The notes beneath the pieces are model-generated. The model was given only the letters and a program-made list of their open reading frames with translations, searched no databases and was not told where the DNA came from. A program made the translations under genes and the position numbers. Below, piece by piece: positions 49,951 to 58,915 of a DNA stretch of 64,000 bases (position 1 is its first letter; each line of letters opens with the position of its first letter). The DNA lies in contig CAZTXP010000119.1 in assembly GCA_964617355.1 (NCBI GenBank), positions 1 through 64,000 of the forward strand, written 5' to 3'. The stretch comes from CAZTDU01 sp964617355 (GTDB lineage: Bacteria > Pseudomonadota > Gammaproteobacteria > Burkholderiales > SG8-39).

Positions 49951-51191
49951 GGGCGGTAGGTCTCGGGCTCGCGCCGGAGCGTGACGAGCCACAGCCACGC
50001 GAGCAGCTGCACAGCCACCAGGATGCCGAACGCGATTGCGTAGCCGCGCGGGTCGTAGCGCCCGGCCTCGGCCGGGAACTGGCGCAGGATCGCGCCCACG
50101 CCCCATTGCGCGGAGAACGAGGACACGAACATCACGATGTTGAGCGAGGTGTTCACGCGCCCGGTCATGTCGGGCGGGTAGTGGCGCGTGAGGAGCACGT
50201 AGGACAGGGCCGGCGCGACCGCCGAGGCGCCGTAGGCCACCACCAGCGCGAACTTGCCCTGCGCCGGCGCCCAGGCGAGGCCCGCGAGCGCGACGATGGC
50301 GACGAAGGTCCCGGTCTTGAAGATCGCCAGCCGCGAGATGCCGCGCGCGGCGAGCTGGTCGGCCGCGACGCCGATGGCGAACGAGGAGATCGTGTAGCCG
50401 AGCGCGGCCGCGAAGAGCCACTGCGCCGCGGTGCCGCGCTCCAGGCCGGCGACGTCCATCGCCCAGGGCGCCAGCCACAGGCCGATCAACGACTGGTAAT
50501 TCGCGTGCACCGTCATCAGCGGAAGGCCGACGCGCCAGAAGAGCGGCTGCCGGAAGATCGCGCCCATGCGCCGGAACGCCTCGCCCCAGGCCTCGCGCGC
50601 GGCGGCGAGCGGCTTCTCCGGCACGACCGTGGCGATGTAGGCGGCGCAGGCGACGCACAGCGCGGCGAGCAGCCAGAACATCGCGCGCCAGCCCCAGGCG
50701 CCGGCGCCGGCCTCGATCGGCATCGTGGCGGCGAGGCCGCCGAGACCGCCGGCCGCGATCGCCATGCCGTTCAGCGTCGCCATGCGCTCCAGCGGGAACC
50801 ACATCGAGAACGCCTTCATCGAGCCCATCAGGCACGACGAGACGCCGATGCCGATCAGGGCGCGCGACAGCGCGAGCGTGCCGAAGCCCTCGGCCATCGC
50901 GAACGAGGCGGAGCCGGCCGCCGCGAGCAGCAGCAGGCCCGCGGTCACGCGCCGGGGCCCGTAGCGGTCGAGGAACACGCCTACCGGCACCTGCATCGTG
51001 GCGAACGAGAGGAAGTACGCGCTCGTCAGCAGCCCGAGTTCGGCGGGCGACAGCGAGAACTCGATCGCGAGGTCCTTGGCGATCACCGCCGTGACGTTGC
51101 GGAAGAGGAAACTCAGGAAGAAGCCCGCGGCGAACGGGCAGAAGACGACGAGGACCAGCCGCGCCGGGAGCGGGGCGCTCCCGGCGTTCAC
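49947..51191 (-). CDS. MFS transporter
   Basis: 414 residues from GTG 51189-51191, which overlaps the stop of the permease gene (GTGA). Twelve hydrophobic segments are predicted. The MFS loop 2-3 motif is GVFLDRYGPRRVTAGLLLL, and ALSRALIGIGVSSCLMGSMKAFSMWFP follows. It resembles nitrate/nitrite or aromatic-acid type MFS exchangers, but the substrate is not clear. It is the last gene of the 12-gene leftward run and may import or export the catabolic substrate. Confidence 0.88.
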   Translation of the reverse strand: MNAGSAPLPARLVLVVFCPFAAGFFLSFLFRNVTAVIAKDLAIEFSLSPAELGLLTSAYFLSFATMQVPVGVFLDRYGPRRVTAGLLLLAAAGSASFAMAEGFGTLALSRALIGIGVSSCLMGSMKAFSMWFPLERMATLNGMAIAAGGLGGLAATMPIEAGAGAWGWRAMFWLLAALCVACAAYIATVVPEKPLAAAREAWGEAFRRMGAIFRQPLFWRVGLPLMTVHANYQSLIGLWLAPWAMDVAGLERGTAAQWLFAAALGYTISSFAIGVAADQLAARGISRLAIFKTGTFVAIVALAGLAWAPAQGKFALVVAYGASAVAPALSYVLLTRHYPPDMTGRVNTSLNIVMFVSSFSAQWGVGAILRQFPAEAGRYDPRGYAIAFGILVAVQLLAWLWLVTLRREPETYRP

Positions 51192-51973
51192 TCGGCGGCG
51201 GCCGGCTCGGTGGCCGAGCCCCGGTCCCAGAACACGATTCTCTGGTGCAGGAAGCGGACCAGCTGGCTGCCGGCGATGCCGAGGACCGCGAGACTTGCCA
51301 GAGCGGCGAACATCACGTTGGTCTCGAGGTTGACCGCGGAGGCGTTGATCAGGTGGCCGAGGCCGCGCGTGGACGAGACGAACTCCGCCACCACCGCGCC
51401 GATCAGGCCGAGCACGATCGCGATCTGCAGGCCGGCGAAGATGTGCCCCGCGGCGGAGGGGATCTTGATGCGCACGAGGATGTTCCAGCGCGAGGCCGAG
51501 AAGGCATGCATGAGATCCAGCAGCGCGGGATTTACCTGCTTCAGGCCGACCACGGTGTTGATGAACATCGGGAAGAAGCACACCAGCGCCACCATCACGA
51601 CCTTGGAGGCCATGTCGAAGCCGAACCAGACGATGATCAGCGGCGCGAGCGCCACCTTCGGCATGGACTGCAGCGACACCACGAACGGGTGCAGCACGCG
51701 CTCCACCGCGCGCGACTCGGCGAACACGCAGCCGAGCACGAACGCGGCGCTGCAGCCGAGCGCGTAGCCCGACACCATCGATGTGAGGGTGAAGAAGAAG
51801 TGCTTCCAGAACTCGCCCTCGACGTAGCCGCGCTTCATCGCGGCGAGCACGCCTTCCGGGGTCGGCAGGATGAAGTTCGGGATCTTGAACACCCGGATCG
51901 CGACATCCCACAGCACAACCACGATGACGAACGCGATCAGCGGGTGGACGATCGATTTCAGGCGTTCGTTCAT
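51188..51973 (-). CDS. NitT/TauT (SsuC)-type ABC transporter permease
   Basis: 261 residues with about six helices. PHPLIAF-type N-terminus, LQSMPKVALAPLIIVWFGFDMASKVVMVAL and the EAA-loop LMHAFSASRWNILVRIKIPSAAGHIFAGLQIAIVLGLIGAV are typical of SsuC/TauC permeases. It starts at ATG 51971-51973, overlapping the ATPase stop by 4 bases. It forms the channel for the NMT1-type receptor(s) encoded further upstream. Confidence 0.92.
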   Translation of the reverse strand: MNERLKSIVHPLIAFVIVVVLWDVAIRVFKIPNFILPTPEGVLAAMKRGYVEGEFWKHFFFTLTSMVSGYALGCSAAFVLGCVFAESRAVERVLHPFVVSLQSMPKVALAPLIIVWFGFDMASKVVMVALVCFFPMFINTVVGLKQVNPALLDLMHAFSASRWNILVRIKIPSAAGHIFAGLQIAIVLGLIGAVVAEFVSSTRGLGHLINASAVNLETNVMFAALASLAVLGIAGSQLVRFLHQRIVFWDRGSATEPAAAE

Positions 51974-52755
51974 TCGAAGGTGACCAGTTCGGTGAACAGT
52001 GCGCGCAGTTCGTTGGAGATCGCCACGAACTTCGGGTCGGCCATGGTGGCCAGCGTCCGTGGGCGCGGCAGGTCGATCTCGACCTCGCGGATCGTGCGGC
52101 CGGGGCGGGAGGAGAGCACCACGATGCGGTCGGACAGGAACACCGCTTCCGGGATCGAGTGCGTGATGAACACGACACTCTTTCCAGCGCCCATCCAGAT
52201 GCGCTGCAGCTCCACCATCATGTGCTCGCGCGTCATTGCGTCGAGCGCGGCGAAGGGCTCGTCCATCAGCAGCAGCGCCGGGTCGTGCACCAGGCCGCGC
52301 GCGATGCCGACGCGCTGCTGCATGCCGCCGGAGAGCTCGCCGGGATAGTGCGATGCGAACTTCTCCAGGCCGACGAGCTTGAGCAGCGCCATCGCCTTCG
52401 CGCGGCCGGCGGCCGGGTCGAGGCCGAGCGTGCGCACCGGCAGCAGCACGTTGTCGAGCGCGGTCTGCCAGGGCAGCAGCGTCGGCTGCTGGAAGACGAT
52501 GCCGACGTCGCGGCGCGGGCCGTCGATCTCGCGCCCGGCGAGCGTGACGCGCCCGCCCGAGGGCCGGAGCAATCCTGCGACGATCTTCAGCAGCGTCGAC
52601 TTGCCGCAGCCCGACGGGCCGAGCACCGAGAGGAATTCGCCCGGGCGCAGCGTCGCGTCGAGGCCTTCCAGCGCCTTTACGGGCCCGCGCGCCGACGCAT
52701 AGGTGACCGCGAGCTTCTCCGCCCTCAGCAGCACGTCGGGGGCGGTCGCGCTCAT
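51970..52755 (-). CDS. NitT/TauT (SsuB)-type ABC transporter ATPase
   Basis: 261 residues. Walker A GPSGCGKST, Q-loop VGIVFQQPTLLPWQTALDNV, signature LSGGMQQRVGIARGL, Walker B LLLMDEPFAALD, switch His in FITHSIPEA. This is the SsuB/TauB subclass. It is 2 bases downstream of the Bug gene and overlaps the permease gene. It powers an importer whose receptors are probably the two NMT1-type proteins of the same operon. Confidence 0.94.
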   Translation of the reverse strand: MSATAPDVLLRAEKLAVTYASARGPVKALEGLDATLRPGEFLSVLGPSGCGKSTLLKIVAGLLRPSGGRVTLAGREIDGPRRDVGIVFQQPTLLPWQTALDNVLLPVRTLGLDPAAGRAKAMALLKLVGLEKFASHYPGELSGGMQQRVGIARGLVHDPALLLMDEPFAALDAMTREHMMVELQRIWMGAGKSVVFITHSIPEAVFLSDRIVVLSSRPGRTIREVEIDLPRPRTLATMADPKFVAISNELRALFTELVTFE

Positions 52756-52757
52756 CG

Positions 52758-53720
52758 TTACTTCGGCGCGACGCCGAGGCGTTCGGCGAGCGCGCGGAAG
52801 CGCTCGATGTCGGAGCGGATCTGCGCCGCGAAGCGCTCGGGGGTCTCGCCGGAAGGCTCGAGGCTGAACTTCTGGAAGTCGGCCTGTCCCGCCGGACTCT
52901 GCAGGTACTTCGCGGCCTCGGCATGGATGCGATCCACCACCGGCTTCGGCGTACCGGCTGGCGCCACGAGGCCGTACCAGAACGCGGAGTCGAAGCCCGG
53001 CAGGCCGGCGTCGGAGAACTGGGGCACGGAGGGCATCGACGGCGTCGGCCTCGTCACGCCGTAGCCGCGCAGCTTGCCGGAATTGACGAGCGAGGTGGAC
53101 GCGCCGGGGTTGTCGAGGAACACCGAGACCTGCCCGTTCATCAGGTCAGGGTAGATCTGCGACGAGCCCTTGTAGGTGATGTCGGCCATCTCGGTGCCGG
53201 TCAGCGCCTTCCAGTGCAGCGAGAGGAGATATCCGAGTGTCGAGGTCCCCACGTTGGCGAAATTGAGCTTGCCGGGGTTGGCCTTCGCGTAGGCGACGAG
53301 TTCCTTCAGGTCCTTCGCCGGCAGCGCCGGGTTCGCCACCAGCACGTAGGAGGTCACGGCGACCATCGTCACCGGTTCGAAGCTCTTCAGGGGGTCGTAG
53401 GGCACGCCCTTCTGCAGCACCACCGAGGCAGGGTGCGTGCTCGAGGTGGCGATGCCGAGCGTGTAGCCGTCGGGTGCAGCCTTCGCGACCGCGTCCGCGC
53501 CGATGGTGCCGCCGGCGCCGGGACGGTTCTCGACGACCACCGGCTGGCCGAGGCCGTCGGCAAGCTTGGCGGCGATCGCGCGGCCGACGAGGTCGGTGCC
53601 GCCGCCGGCCGGGAAGGGCACGACCATGCGCAGGGGACGGGCGGGCCAGGCCTGCGCCGATGCGAGGGCAGGGAGCAGGGAAGCCGCCGCGAGGGCAGCG
53701 GCGAGGAGGCGGTGCTTCAT
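52758..53720 (-). CDS. Bug/TctC-family periplasmic solute-binding protein
   Basis: 320 residues. Signal peptide (cleavage near LASAQA), then WPARPLRMVVPFPAGGGTDLVGRAI with the canonical A-G-G-x-x-D, AAPDGYTLGIATSSTH, ITYKGSSQIYPDLMNGQV and SGETPERFAAQIRSDIERF. It sits between the aldolase and ABC genes, overlapping the aldolase stop by 4 bases, so within one operon an orphan Bug protein accompanies ABC-type receptors. It may be a sensor or feed an unlinked TctAB transporter. Confidence 0.94.
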   Translation of the reverse strand: MKHRLLAAALAAASLLPALASAQAWPARPLRMVVPFPAGGGTDLVGRAIAAKLADGLGQPVVVENRPGAGGTIGADAVAKAAPDGYTLGIATSSTHPASVVLQKGVPYDPLKSFEPVTMVAVTSYVLVANPALPAKDLKELVAYAKANPGKLNFANVGTSTLGYLLSLHWKALTGTEMADITYKGSSQIYPDLMNGQVSVFLDNPGASTSLVNSGKLRGYGVTRPTPSMPSVPQFSDAGLPGFDSAFWYGLVAPAGTPKPVVDRIHAEAAKYLQSPAGQADFQKFSLEPSGETPERFAAQIRSDIERFRALAERLGVAPK

Positions 53721-54460
53721 CGCTTCACCTGCGGGTACATCACGGCATCTCCGTGGCGATACATCCATTCCATTTCCTCCTGCGTCAGGGTCTCGTGCTT
53801 CACGCCGCGCGCCGCGCCGATGAGTTCCGCGAGGATGATGCGCTTCACTTCCGCGGCGAGGATGCACACGCGGTGGTAGCACTCCGACACCGTGCGCCCG
53901 AGCACCGTGAAGCCGTGGCGCTTCATCAGCACGCAGTTCGTGTCCTGGATGAAGGTCTTGATCGGCGCCACGTCGTTCTCGACGTTGATGTGCGCCGGCA
54001 GGAAGTGCGGCGGCTTCTGCATCAGGTAGGGAAACGTCAGGCCGAGGGGCTTGATCTCCTCGACGCCGGTCGAGAGCAGGGCCACCGTCTCGTCGTGGTG
54101 CAGGTGGATCACGCAGTGGATGTCCGGCCTGAGGCGCAGCATCTCGCGGTTCATCTGGTGGCCGACCGTGGTGCCGCGGTCGCCGTGCAGCAGGCGTCCG
54201 GTGGGCACGTCGGTGATCACGAGGTCGTCGATCTCGATCTCCTCGAGCGACACGCCGTTGGGCTTCACGTAGCAGACGCCGTCGGGGTACTTCGGGTGCG
54301 GCGCGCGGATCGCCATGTTGCCCAGCGAGCTCTGGATGAAGCCGCGCCCGGCGAGCATGTGCGAGTACTTCACGTACTGCTCGCCGACCTTGCGGTCGAA
54401 CGAGACGTCGGGGTCGGGCGTGACCTGGTTGACCTCGTACGTCATGCTGGCAACGGTCAT
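53717..54460 (-). CDS. Class II aldolase/adducin family protein
   Basis: 247 residues. The zinc-site pattern is present: His-x-His in CVIHLHHDETVALLS and a further His in LMKRHGFTVLG. The N-terminal RGFIQSSLGNMAIRAPH and VKPNGVSLEEI match the family. Such proteins are aldolases, epimerases, or decarboxylases of aromatic acids, acting in the cytoplasm. In this operon, with an acyl-CoA ligase and ring-cleavage-like VOC proteins, a decarboxylase or lyase of a catabolic intermediate is plausible. ATG 54458-54460 is preceded by AAGGAG at 7 bases, better than the GTG six bases upstream. Confidence 0.88.
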   Translation of the reverse strand: MTVASMTYEVNQVTPDPDVSFDRKVGEQYVKYSHMLAGRGFIQSSLGNMAIRAPHPKYPDGVCYVKPNGVSLEEIEIDDLVITDVPTGRLLHGDRGTTVGHQMNREMLRLRPDIHCVIHLHHDETVALLSTGVEEIKPLGLTFPYLMQKPPHFLPAHINVENDVAPIKTFIQDTNCVLMKRHGFTVLGRTVSECYHRVCILAAEVKRIILAELIGAARGVKHETLTQEEMEWMYRHGDAVMYPQVKR

Positions 54461-54509
54461 TTCCACACTCCTTGCGAGGGGGCGCGGGGGACGGCGGAAC
54501 GTCCCACGC

Positions 54510-55571
54510 TCACTTTTGCTGGGCCGCCTTGATCACTTCCGCCGGGTCGAAGTTGTTCATCGCCGGCACCAGCGCGTTGGTGTAGAGCGCCGAGACGTCG
54601 ATGTCCTTGGTCTGGATCTGGCCGCCGTCGAGCATGGCCTGCGCCATGTTCTCCCACGAGCCCTTCGGGAAGCTGCCCCAGCGCGGCAGCTCGCCGCGCG
54701 GGAACGCGAGGTACTTGTCGAAGCGGGCGGCGAGGATCCGCACGTTGTCGGCGAGGAGCTTCGCCTCGTCGCCGGGCGGCTTGGTGGACGGGTTGTGCTT
54801 CCAGAAGGCCTTCACGCACGCCGGGCGGTTGACGTTGCAGGCGACGATGCCCTTCGCCCAGGCGCGGCCGAACGCAGCGAGCGGGCCGGGCTTCGACTTC
54901 AGCGCGTCGGCGTGCGCCACCAGGCCGTTGGAGAAGAGATCCAGGTACTTCGGCGGCATCTTCAGGCGCCGGATCGGCGTGCCCTGCACCTCTAGCGTCT
55001 CGTGCAGGGTGTCGAAGAGGTTCAGCGCGTCGACGCGGCGCTCGCGCAGCGCGAGGAAGGCCGGGGCGCCGAGGCCCGTGGGCACCAGCTCCAGGTCCCG
55101 GCCGACCTCTACGCCGAGTTCCTTGAACATCGCGCGCGTCAGCGGGATGTTGCCGAAAGTCAGCGCGCCGACGCCGAGCTTCCTGCCCTTCAGGTCGGCG
55201 AGCGTCTTCGCAGGGTGGTCGGCGAGGACCGCGAACTCCCAGACGTTCTCGCGGATCAGGTTGAAGTAGAACGCGAGCGGCAGCGGGTCCTTGCCCGGCT
55301 GGCGCGAGATGATCAGCGGGTCCGGGTTGGGGAAGCCGACGTGCACGCGCCCGTTCACGAGTTGCGGCAGCAGCACCGCGGTGCCGCCCTGGAACACCAC
55401 CACCTCGACGTCGAGCTTTTCTTCTGCCCAGTAGCCGAGCTCCTTCGCCATGTAGAGCGGCGCGTGCGCGACCGCGATGCTCGACACGAGGCCGAAGACG
55501 AGCTTTTGCTGCGCCGCGGCCGGTGCGGCGAGCCCGAGCGCGAGGAGGACTCCCGCCAGTGCGCGACGCAT
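54510..55571 (-). CDS. NMT1/ThiY-type ABC transporter substrate-binding protein 1
   Basis: 353 residues. Signal peptide (cleavage near PAAAQQ), then QKLVFGLVSSIAVAHAPLYMAKELGYWAEE, VHVGFPNPDPLIISRQPGKDPLPLAFYFN and LGVGALTFGNIPLTRAMFKELGVEV. The type II periplasmic binding fold of the SsuA/TauA/NMT1 group is clear. It is a tandem paralogue of the next gene (same order of blocks, and both keep a C-x5/6-R/A-C-V-(K/R)-A-F-W segment). It starts at 55569-55571, overlapping the upstream stop by one base. The ligand is unknown; a pyrimidine-, sulfonate- or aromatic-acid-like compound is possible. Confidence 0.9.
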   Translation of the reverse strand: MRRALAGVLLALGLAAPAAAQQKLVFGLVSSIAVAHAPLYMAKELGYWAEEKLDVEVVVFQGGTAVLLPQLVNGRVHVGFPNPDPLIISRQPGKDPLPLAFYFNLIRENVWEFAVLADHPAKTLADLKGRKLGVGALTFGNIPLTRAMFKELGVEVGRDLELVPTGLGAPAFLALRERRVDALNLFDTLHETLEVQGTPIRRLKMPPKYLDLFSNGLVAHADALKSKPGPLAAFGRAWAKGIVACNVNRPACVKAFWKHNPSTKPPGDEAKLLADNVRILAARFDKYLAFPRGELPRWGSFPKGSWENMAQAMLDGGQIQTKDIDVSALYTNALVPAMNNFDPAEVIKAAQQK

Positions 55572-56623
55572 CAGTTCGTCGCTTTCGCGCGCGCGACGAC
55601 CGCTGCGGCGTCGAAGCGGCTCATCTCGGGCACCAGCGCATTGGTGTAGCAGGTCTCGACCGGCACGTCCTTGGTCGCCAGTTGCCCGCCCTCGAACAGC
55701 GTGACCGCGAAGTCCTTCCACGCCTGCGCCGGGAACTCGCCCCAGCGGCGCTCCTTCGCGCCGTCGAAATCAAGGTACTTGTCGAAGCGCGCGGCCATGA
55801 TCTTGACGCCGTCGGCGACGGCCTTCGCCTCGTCCACGCCGGTCGGCTTCTGGTTCGGGTAGGCGGCCCAGAATGCGCGCACGCACGCGGCGCGGTTCGC
55901 CTCGCAGAACACCGAGGTCTTCGCGATCGCGCGGCCGAAGCCGACCAGCGCCTTCGGGTTGTCGCGGATCGTGTCCTCGTGGGCGACGAAGCCATTCGAA
56001 AACAAGGACTGGTACTTCTTCGGCATGCCGAGGCGCCGGATCGCGGTGCCCTGCACCTCGAGGGTGGCGTGCTGCGAGTCGAAGAGGTTGAGGCCATCCA
56101 CCTTCTTCTCGCGGAAGGCGAGGAAGGCGGGAGCGCCGACGCCGACCGGCACCAGCTCGACGTTCACGCCCAGTTCCTTGAACATCGCGCGCGTGATCGG
56201 CACGTTGCCGAAGGTGAGTGCGCCGATGCCGAGCTTCTTGCCGTTCAGGTCCTTCAAGTCCTTGATCGGCGAGTCGGCGGGCACGACGAACTCCCAGGCC
56301 GACTCGCGGGTCGCGTTGTAGAAGTACTTGATCGGCAGCGGGTCCTTGCCGGGCTGGCGCGACAGGATCAGCACGTCCGGGTTCGGGTAGCCGACGTGCA
56401 CGCGCTTGGCGGTCATCTGCGGCAGCAGCGTGGCCGTGCCGTTGAACTCGACGATGTCGACGTCCAGCCCCTCCTCCTTGAAGTAGCCCAGCTGCTTCGC
56501 GGCGACGATGATGCCGAGGGACAGCGTCACCGTGGTCACGGTGCCGAACACCAGCTTCTGCTGCGCGTGGGCGGGGGCCGCCGCGAACGCGGCGGCGAGG
56601 AGGACGGGGGCGAGACGTTTCAT
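55571..56623 (-). CDS. NMT1/ThiY-type ABC transporter substrate-binding protein 2
   Basis: 350 residues. Signal peptide (LLAAAFAAAPAHA), then QKLVFGTVTTVTLSLGIIVAAKQLGYFKEEG, HVGYPNPDVLILSRQPGKDPLPIKYFYN and LGIGALTFGNVPITRAMFKELGV. About half of positions match copy 1 by eye. A duplicated receptor sharing one ATPase/permease pair would widen the ligand range. It lies 7 bases downstream of the thioesterase gene. Confidence 0.9.
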   Translation of the reverse strand: MKRLAPVLLAAAFAAAPAHAQQKLVFGTVTTVTLSLGIIVAAKQLGYFKEEGLDVDIVEFNGTATLLPQMTAKRVHVGYPNPDVLILSRQPGKDPLPIKYFYNATRESAWEFVVPADSPIKDLKDLNGKKLGIGALTFGNVPITRAMFKELGVNVELVPVGVGAPAFLAFREKKVDGLNLFDSQHATLEVQGTAIRRLGMPKKYQSLFSNGFVAHEDTIRDNPKALVGFGRAIAKTSVFCEANRAACVRAFWAAYPNQKPTGVDEAKAVADGVKIMAARFDKYLDFDGAKERRWGEFPAQAWKDFAVTLFEGGQLATKDVPVETCYTNALVPEMSRFDAAAVVARAKATN

Positions 56624-56630
56624 GGCGGGT

Positions 56631-57062
56631 TCAGCCTTTCTGGCCGGCGTAGGTGCCGCGGCCGATGGCGACGAGCCGATCCTGCTCGTCGAACACGTCG
56701 ATGTCGATGATCGCCACCGTCTTGCCGGCGCGGCGCACGCGCGCCGTGCCCTTCAGCATCGGGCCGGTGGCCGGGCGCAGGTAGTCGATGCGCAGGTTCA
56801 TCGTCGGCACGCCGCCGCCGACCATCATGCCGATGGCGAAGTCGCCGACGACGTCGATGAACGAGGCGAGCGGGCCGCCGTGGAACTGCTGCGTGCCCTT
56901 CCGGCGCTCGACTTCCGGGCGCAGCGGCATGGTCGCCGAGAACTCCATCTTCTCGTAGTCGACCGCGGTGCCGCGCATGCCGAGGAAGGCGATGAACGGC
57001 GAGACCGAGAAAATCTCGTTGATCTTCTCGAGCGTGAGGCGTTCCGGTTGCGCGTCGCTCAT
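56631..57062 (-). CDS. PaaI-like hotdog thioesterase
   Basis: 143 residues. The hotdog fold shows the helix-capping QQFHGGPLASFIDVVGDFAIG with the catalytic-type H-G-G and an Asp in the helix, then VPTMNLRIDYLRPATGPMLKGTARV. PaaI/YbgC-like enzymes release CoA from acyl-CoA. It probably resets or completes the pathway that begins with the acyl-CoA ligase of the same operon. The start overlaps the oxidoreductase stop by 4 bases. Confidence 0.9.
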   Translation of the reverse strand: MSDAQPERLTLEKINEIFSVSPFIAFLGMRGTAVDYEKMEFSATMPLRPEVERRKGTQQFHGGPLASFIDVVGDFAIGMMVGGGVPTMNLRIDYLRPATGPMLKGTARVRRAGKTVAIIDIDVFDEQDRLVAIGRGTYAGQKG

Positions 57063-58072
57063 GGCTTCACCACCACTTTGCCGAACACTTCACGGTCTTC
57101 CAGCAGCCGGAAAGCCTCGTTCGCCTCCTCCAGCCCGAAGGTCCGGTCGATCACGGGCTTGAGGCGCCCGGCCTGGATCAGCTCGATCAGCGTGATCAGG
57201 TCCTCGCGCATCCAGCCGTTGGAGCCCAGCACGCGCAGCTCGAAGGTCCAGATGAAGCGGATGTCCTCGACCGGGTCGAAGCCCGCGGTCGCGCCGCAGG
57301 TGAGCAGGCGCCCCTGGCGGTGCAGCGCCTTCATCGACTTCACCCACGTGTCGCCGCCGGTGAAGTTGACCACCACGTCGACGCCGCCGGTGAAGCGGCG
57401 GCGGTGGGGCTTCTCGTACTTGGCGTAGACCCACTTCACGAAGTCTTCCTTCGTGTAGTCGATCAGGTGGTCGGCGCCGAGCTGCTTCAGGCGCTCAAGC
57501 TTCGCGGGCGTCGACGCGCAGGCGATCACTTCCGCGTCGACCAGCTTGGCGAGCTGCACGCAGCAGGTGCCGACACCGCCGGAGGCGCCGAGGATCAGCA
57601 CCTTCTCGCCCTTCTTCACCTCGCCGATGGTGTACATCATGCGCAGCGCCGTGCCGTAGGCCACCGGCAGGCAGGCCGCGGCCTCGTAGGACACGTCGTC
57701 GGGCAGCTTGACGAGGTTCTGGTCCGGCACCGCGCAGTATTCGGCGAGGCCGCCCGGGCGCAGTTCGCCGATCAGGCCGCCGGAGGGCAGGTGGCGGATC
57801 ACCGGGTCGATCATCACTCGATCGCCCTTGTGCCAGCCCTTCACGTCCTTGCCGAGCTCGACGATCTCGCCGGCGAAGTCGAGGCCCGCGATGCACGGCA
57901 TCGGCACCTTGATGCCGGGCATGCCCTTGCGCGTGAAGATGTCGTGGTAGTTCAGCGTCGCGGCGCCGACCTTGACGATGACCTCGTCGTCGAGCGGCTT
58001 CGGATCCGGCCAGTTGGTCTCGTACTTGATGCATCCGGGACCGCCGTGTTCGTGGATGACGGCTGCTCTCAT
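57059..58072 (-). CDS. Medium-chain dehydrogenase/reductase (quinone oxidoreductase-like)
   Basis: 337 residues. N-terminal catalytic domain with GAATLNYHDIFTRKGMPG and CIAGLDFAGEIVELGKDV, and a Rossmann domain with VLILGASGGVGTCCVQLAKL. The structural-zinc Cys cluster of true zinc alcohol dehydrogenases is missing, so it is more likely a zinc-free, NADPH-type quinone/enone reductase. The sequence VYAKYEKPHRRRFTGGVD is an unusual basic insertion before the last strand region. It lies 3 bases downstream of the first VOC gene. Confidence 0.88.
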   Translation of the reverse strand: MRAAVIHEHGGPGCIKYETNWPDPKPLDDEVIVKVGAATLNYHDIFTRKGMPGIKVPMPCIAGLDFAGEIVELGKDVKGWHKGDRVMIDPVIRHLPSGGLIGELRPGGLAEYCAVPDQNLVKLPDDVSYEAAACLPVAYGTALRMMYTIGEVKKGEKVLILGASGGVGTCCVQLAKLVDAEVIACASTPAKLERLKQLGADHLIDYTKEDFVKWVYAKYEKPHRRRFTGGVDVVVNFTGGDTWVKSMKALHRQGRLLTCGATAGFDPVEDIRFIWTFELRVLGSNGWMREDLITLIELIQAGRLKPVIDRTFGLEEANEAFRLLEDREVFGKVVVKP

Positions 58073-58075
58073 GAA

Positions 58076-58915
58076 TCAGTTCCTCTCGAAGAAGCGGATG
58101 GCCGAACCGCAGGCATGGTCCGGGGACACCCAGACCGCGCCCTGGTCCTCGACCACGGGGATGCCCTGCGACGCGAGATGCGCGCGGGTGCGGGACAGCG
58201 AATTTACCCGAACGCCGAAGGCGACCGGGGACGGCAAGGGCGGCAGCGGCCGGAACGGCCACTCGCCGGGCGCGACGACGCGAAAGCGCCCGCGCACGGG
58301 GGAGGGGAATACCGGCTCGAGGCGCGCGCGCGTCGCGGCGGCGTCCTCGGAGCAGAACCACGCTTCCTCCATGGCGACCGCGCCATTCGCGTGCTCGAGC
58401 AGGTGCGGCTGCCAGATCACGTCGCGCGTCAGGTGCTGGATGTAGAGGAATCGCGCCTCGGTGTACTTCTCGCGATCGAGGTAGCAGTTGCGGAATTTCG
58501 CGCGGCGGACTTCCTCGTCCCTGGGGCCGAAAGTCGCGTCTCGTTCGAGGGACCGTGGCGCCTCGACCGGGACGCCTTTCGCGAGCAGTTCCTCTCGCAC
58601 GGCGTCGACGGTGACGTTCGTTCCCGGAGGCGACACACCGATGGCGACGATGTGCAGGCCCTCGTAGCGCTCCACCATCGGCTTCACCGAGCTGTAGGTG
58701 TCCGGGTCGGTCAGGCCGATGATCTCGAGGTAGCCCTCGCGGAACATCGCGCAGTGGTTGCCCGAGCCCCAGACCTCGACCGGCCCGCCGGGCACGCGCG
58801 AGCCGGAGTGGATGCTGCGCGCGGCGAGCGTGAAGCCGAGCTTCGAGTACGCGTCGCGGCCGCGGTCGAGGCTCCTGACCGCGACGCCGACGTGGTCCAG
58901 TTCAAGCGTGAGCAT
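58076..58915 (-). CDS. VOC-superfamily (glyoxalase/dioxygenase-like) protein 1
   Basis: 279 residues. It begins LTLELDHVGVAVRSLDRGRDAYSKLGFTL, the first beta-alpha-beta unit of the vicinal-oxygen-chelate fold, and has GNHCAMFREGYLEIIGLTD with a Glu metal-ligand candidate. A second half with IQHLTRDVIWQPHLLEHANGA follows. It is paralogous to the next gene and overlaps it by 14 bases. VOC enzymes use a metal for isomerisation, extradiol cleavage or epoxide opening; the reaction is not determined. Confidence 0.85.
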   Translation of the reverse strand: MLTLELDHVGVAVRSLDRGRDAYSKLGFTLAARSIHSGSRVPGGPVEVWGSGNHCAMFREGYLEIIGLTDPDTYSSVKPMVERYEGLHIVAIGVSPPGTNVTVDAVREELLAKGVPVEAPRSLERDATFGPRDEEVRRAKFRNCYLDREKYTEARFLYIQHLTRDVIWQPHLLEHANGAVAMEEAWFCSEDAAATRARLEPVFPSPVRGRFRVVAPGEWPFRPLPPLPSPVAFGVRVNSLSRTRAHLASQGIPVVEDQGAVWVSPDHACGSAIRFFERN

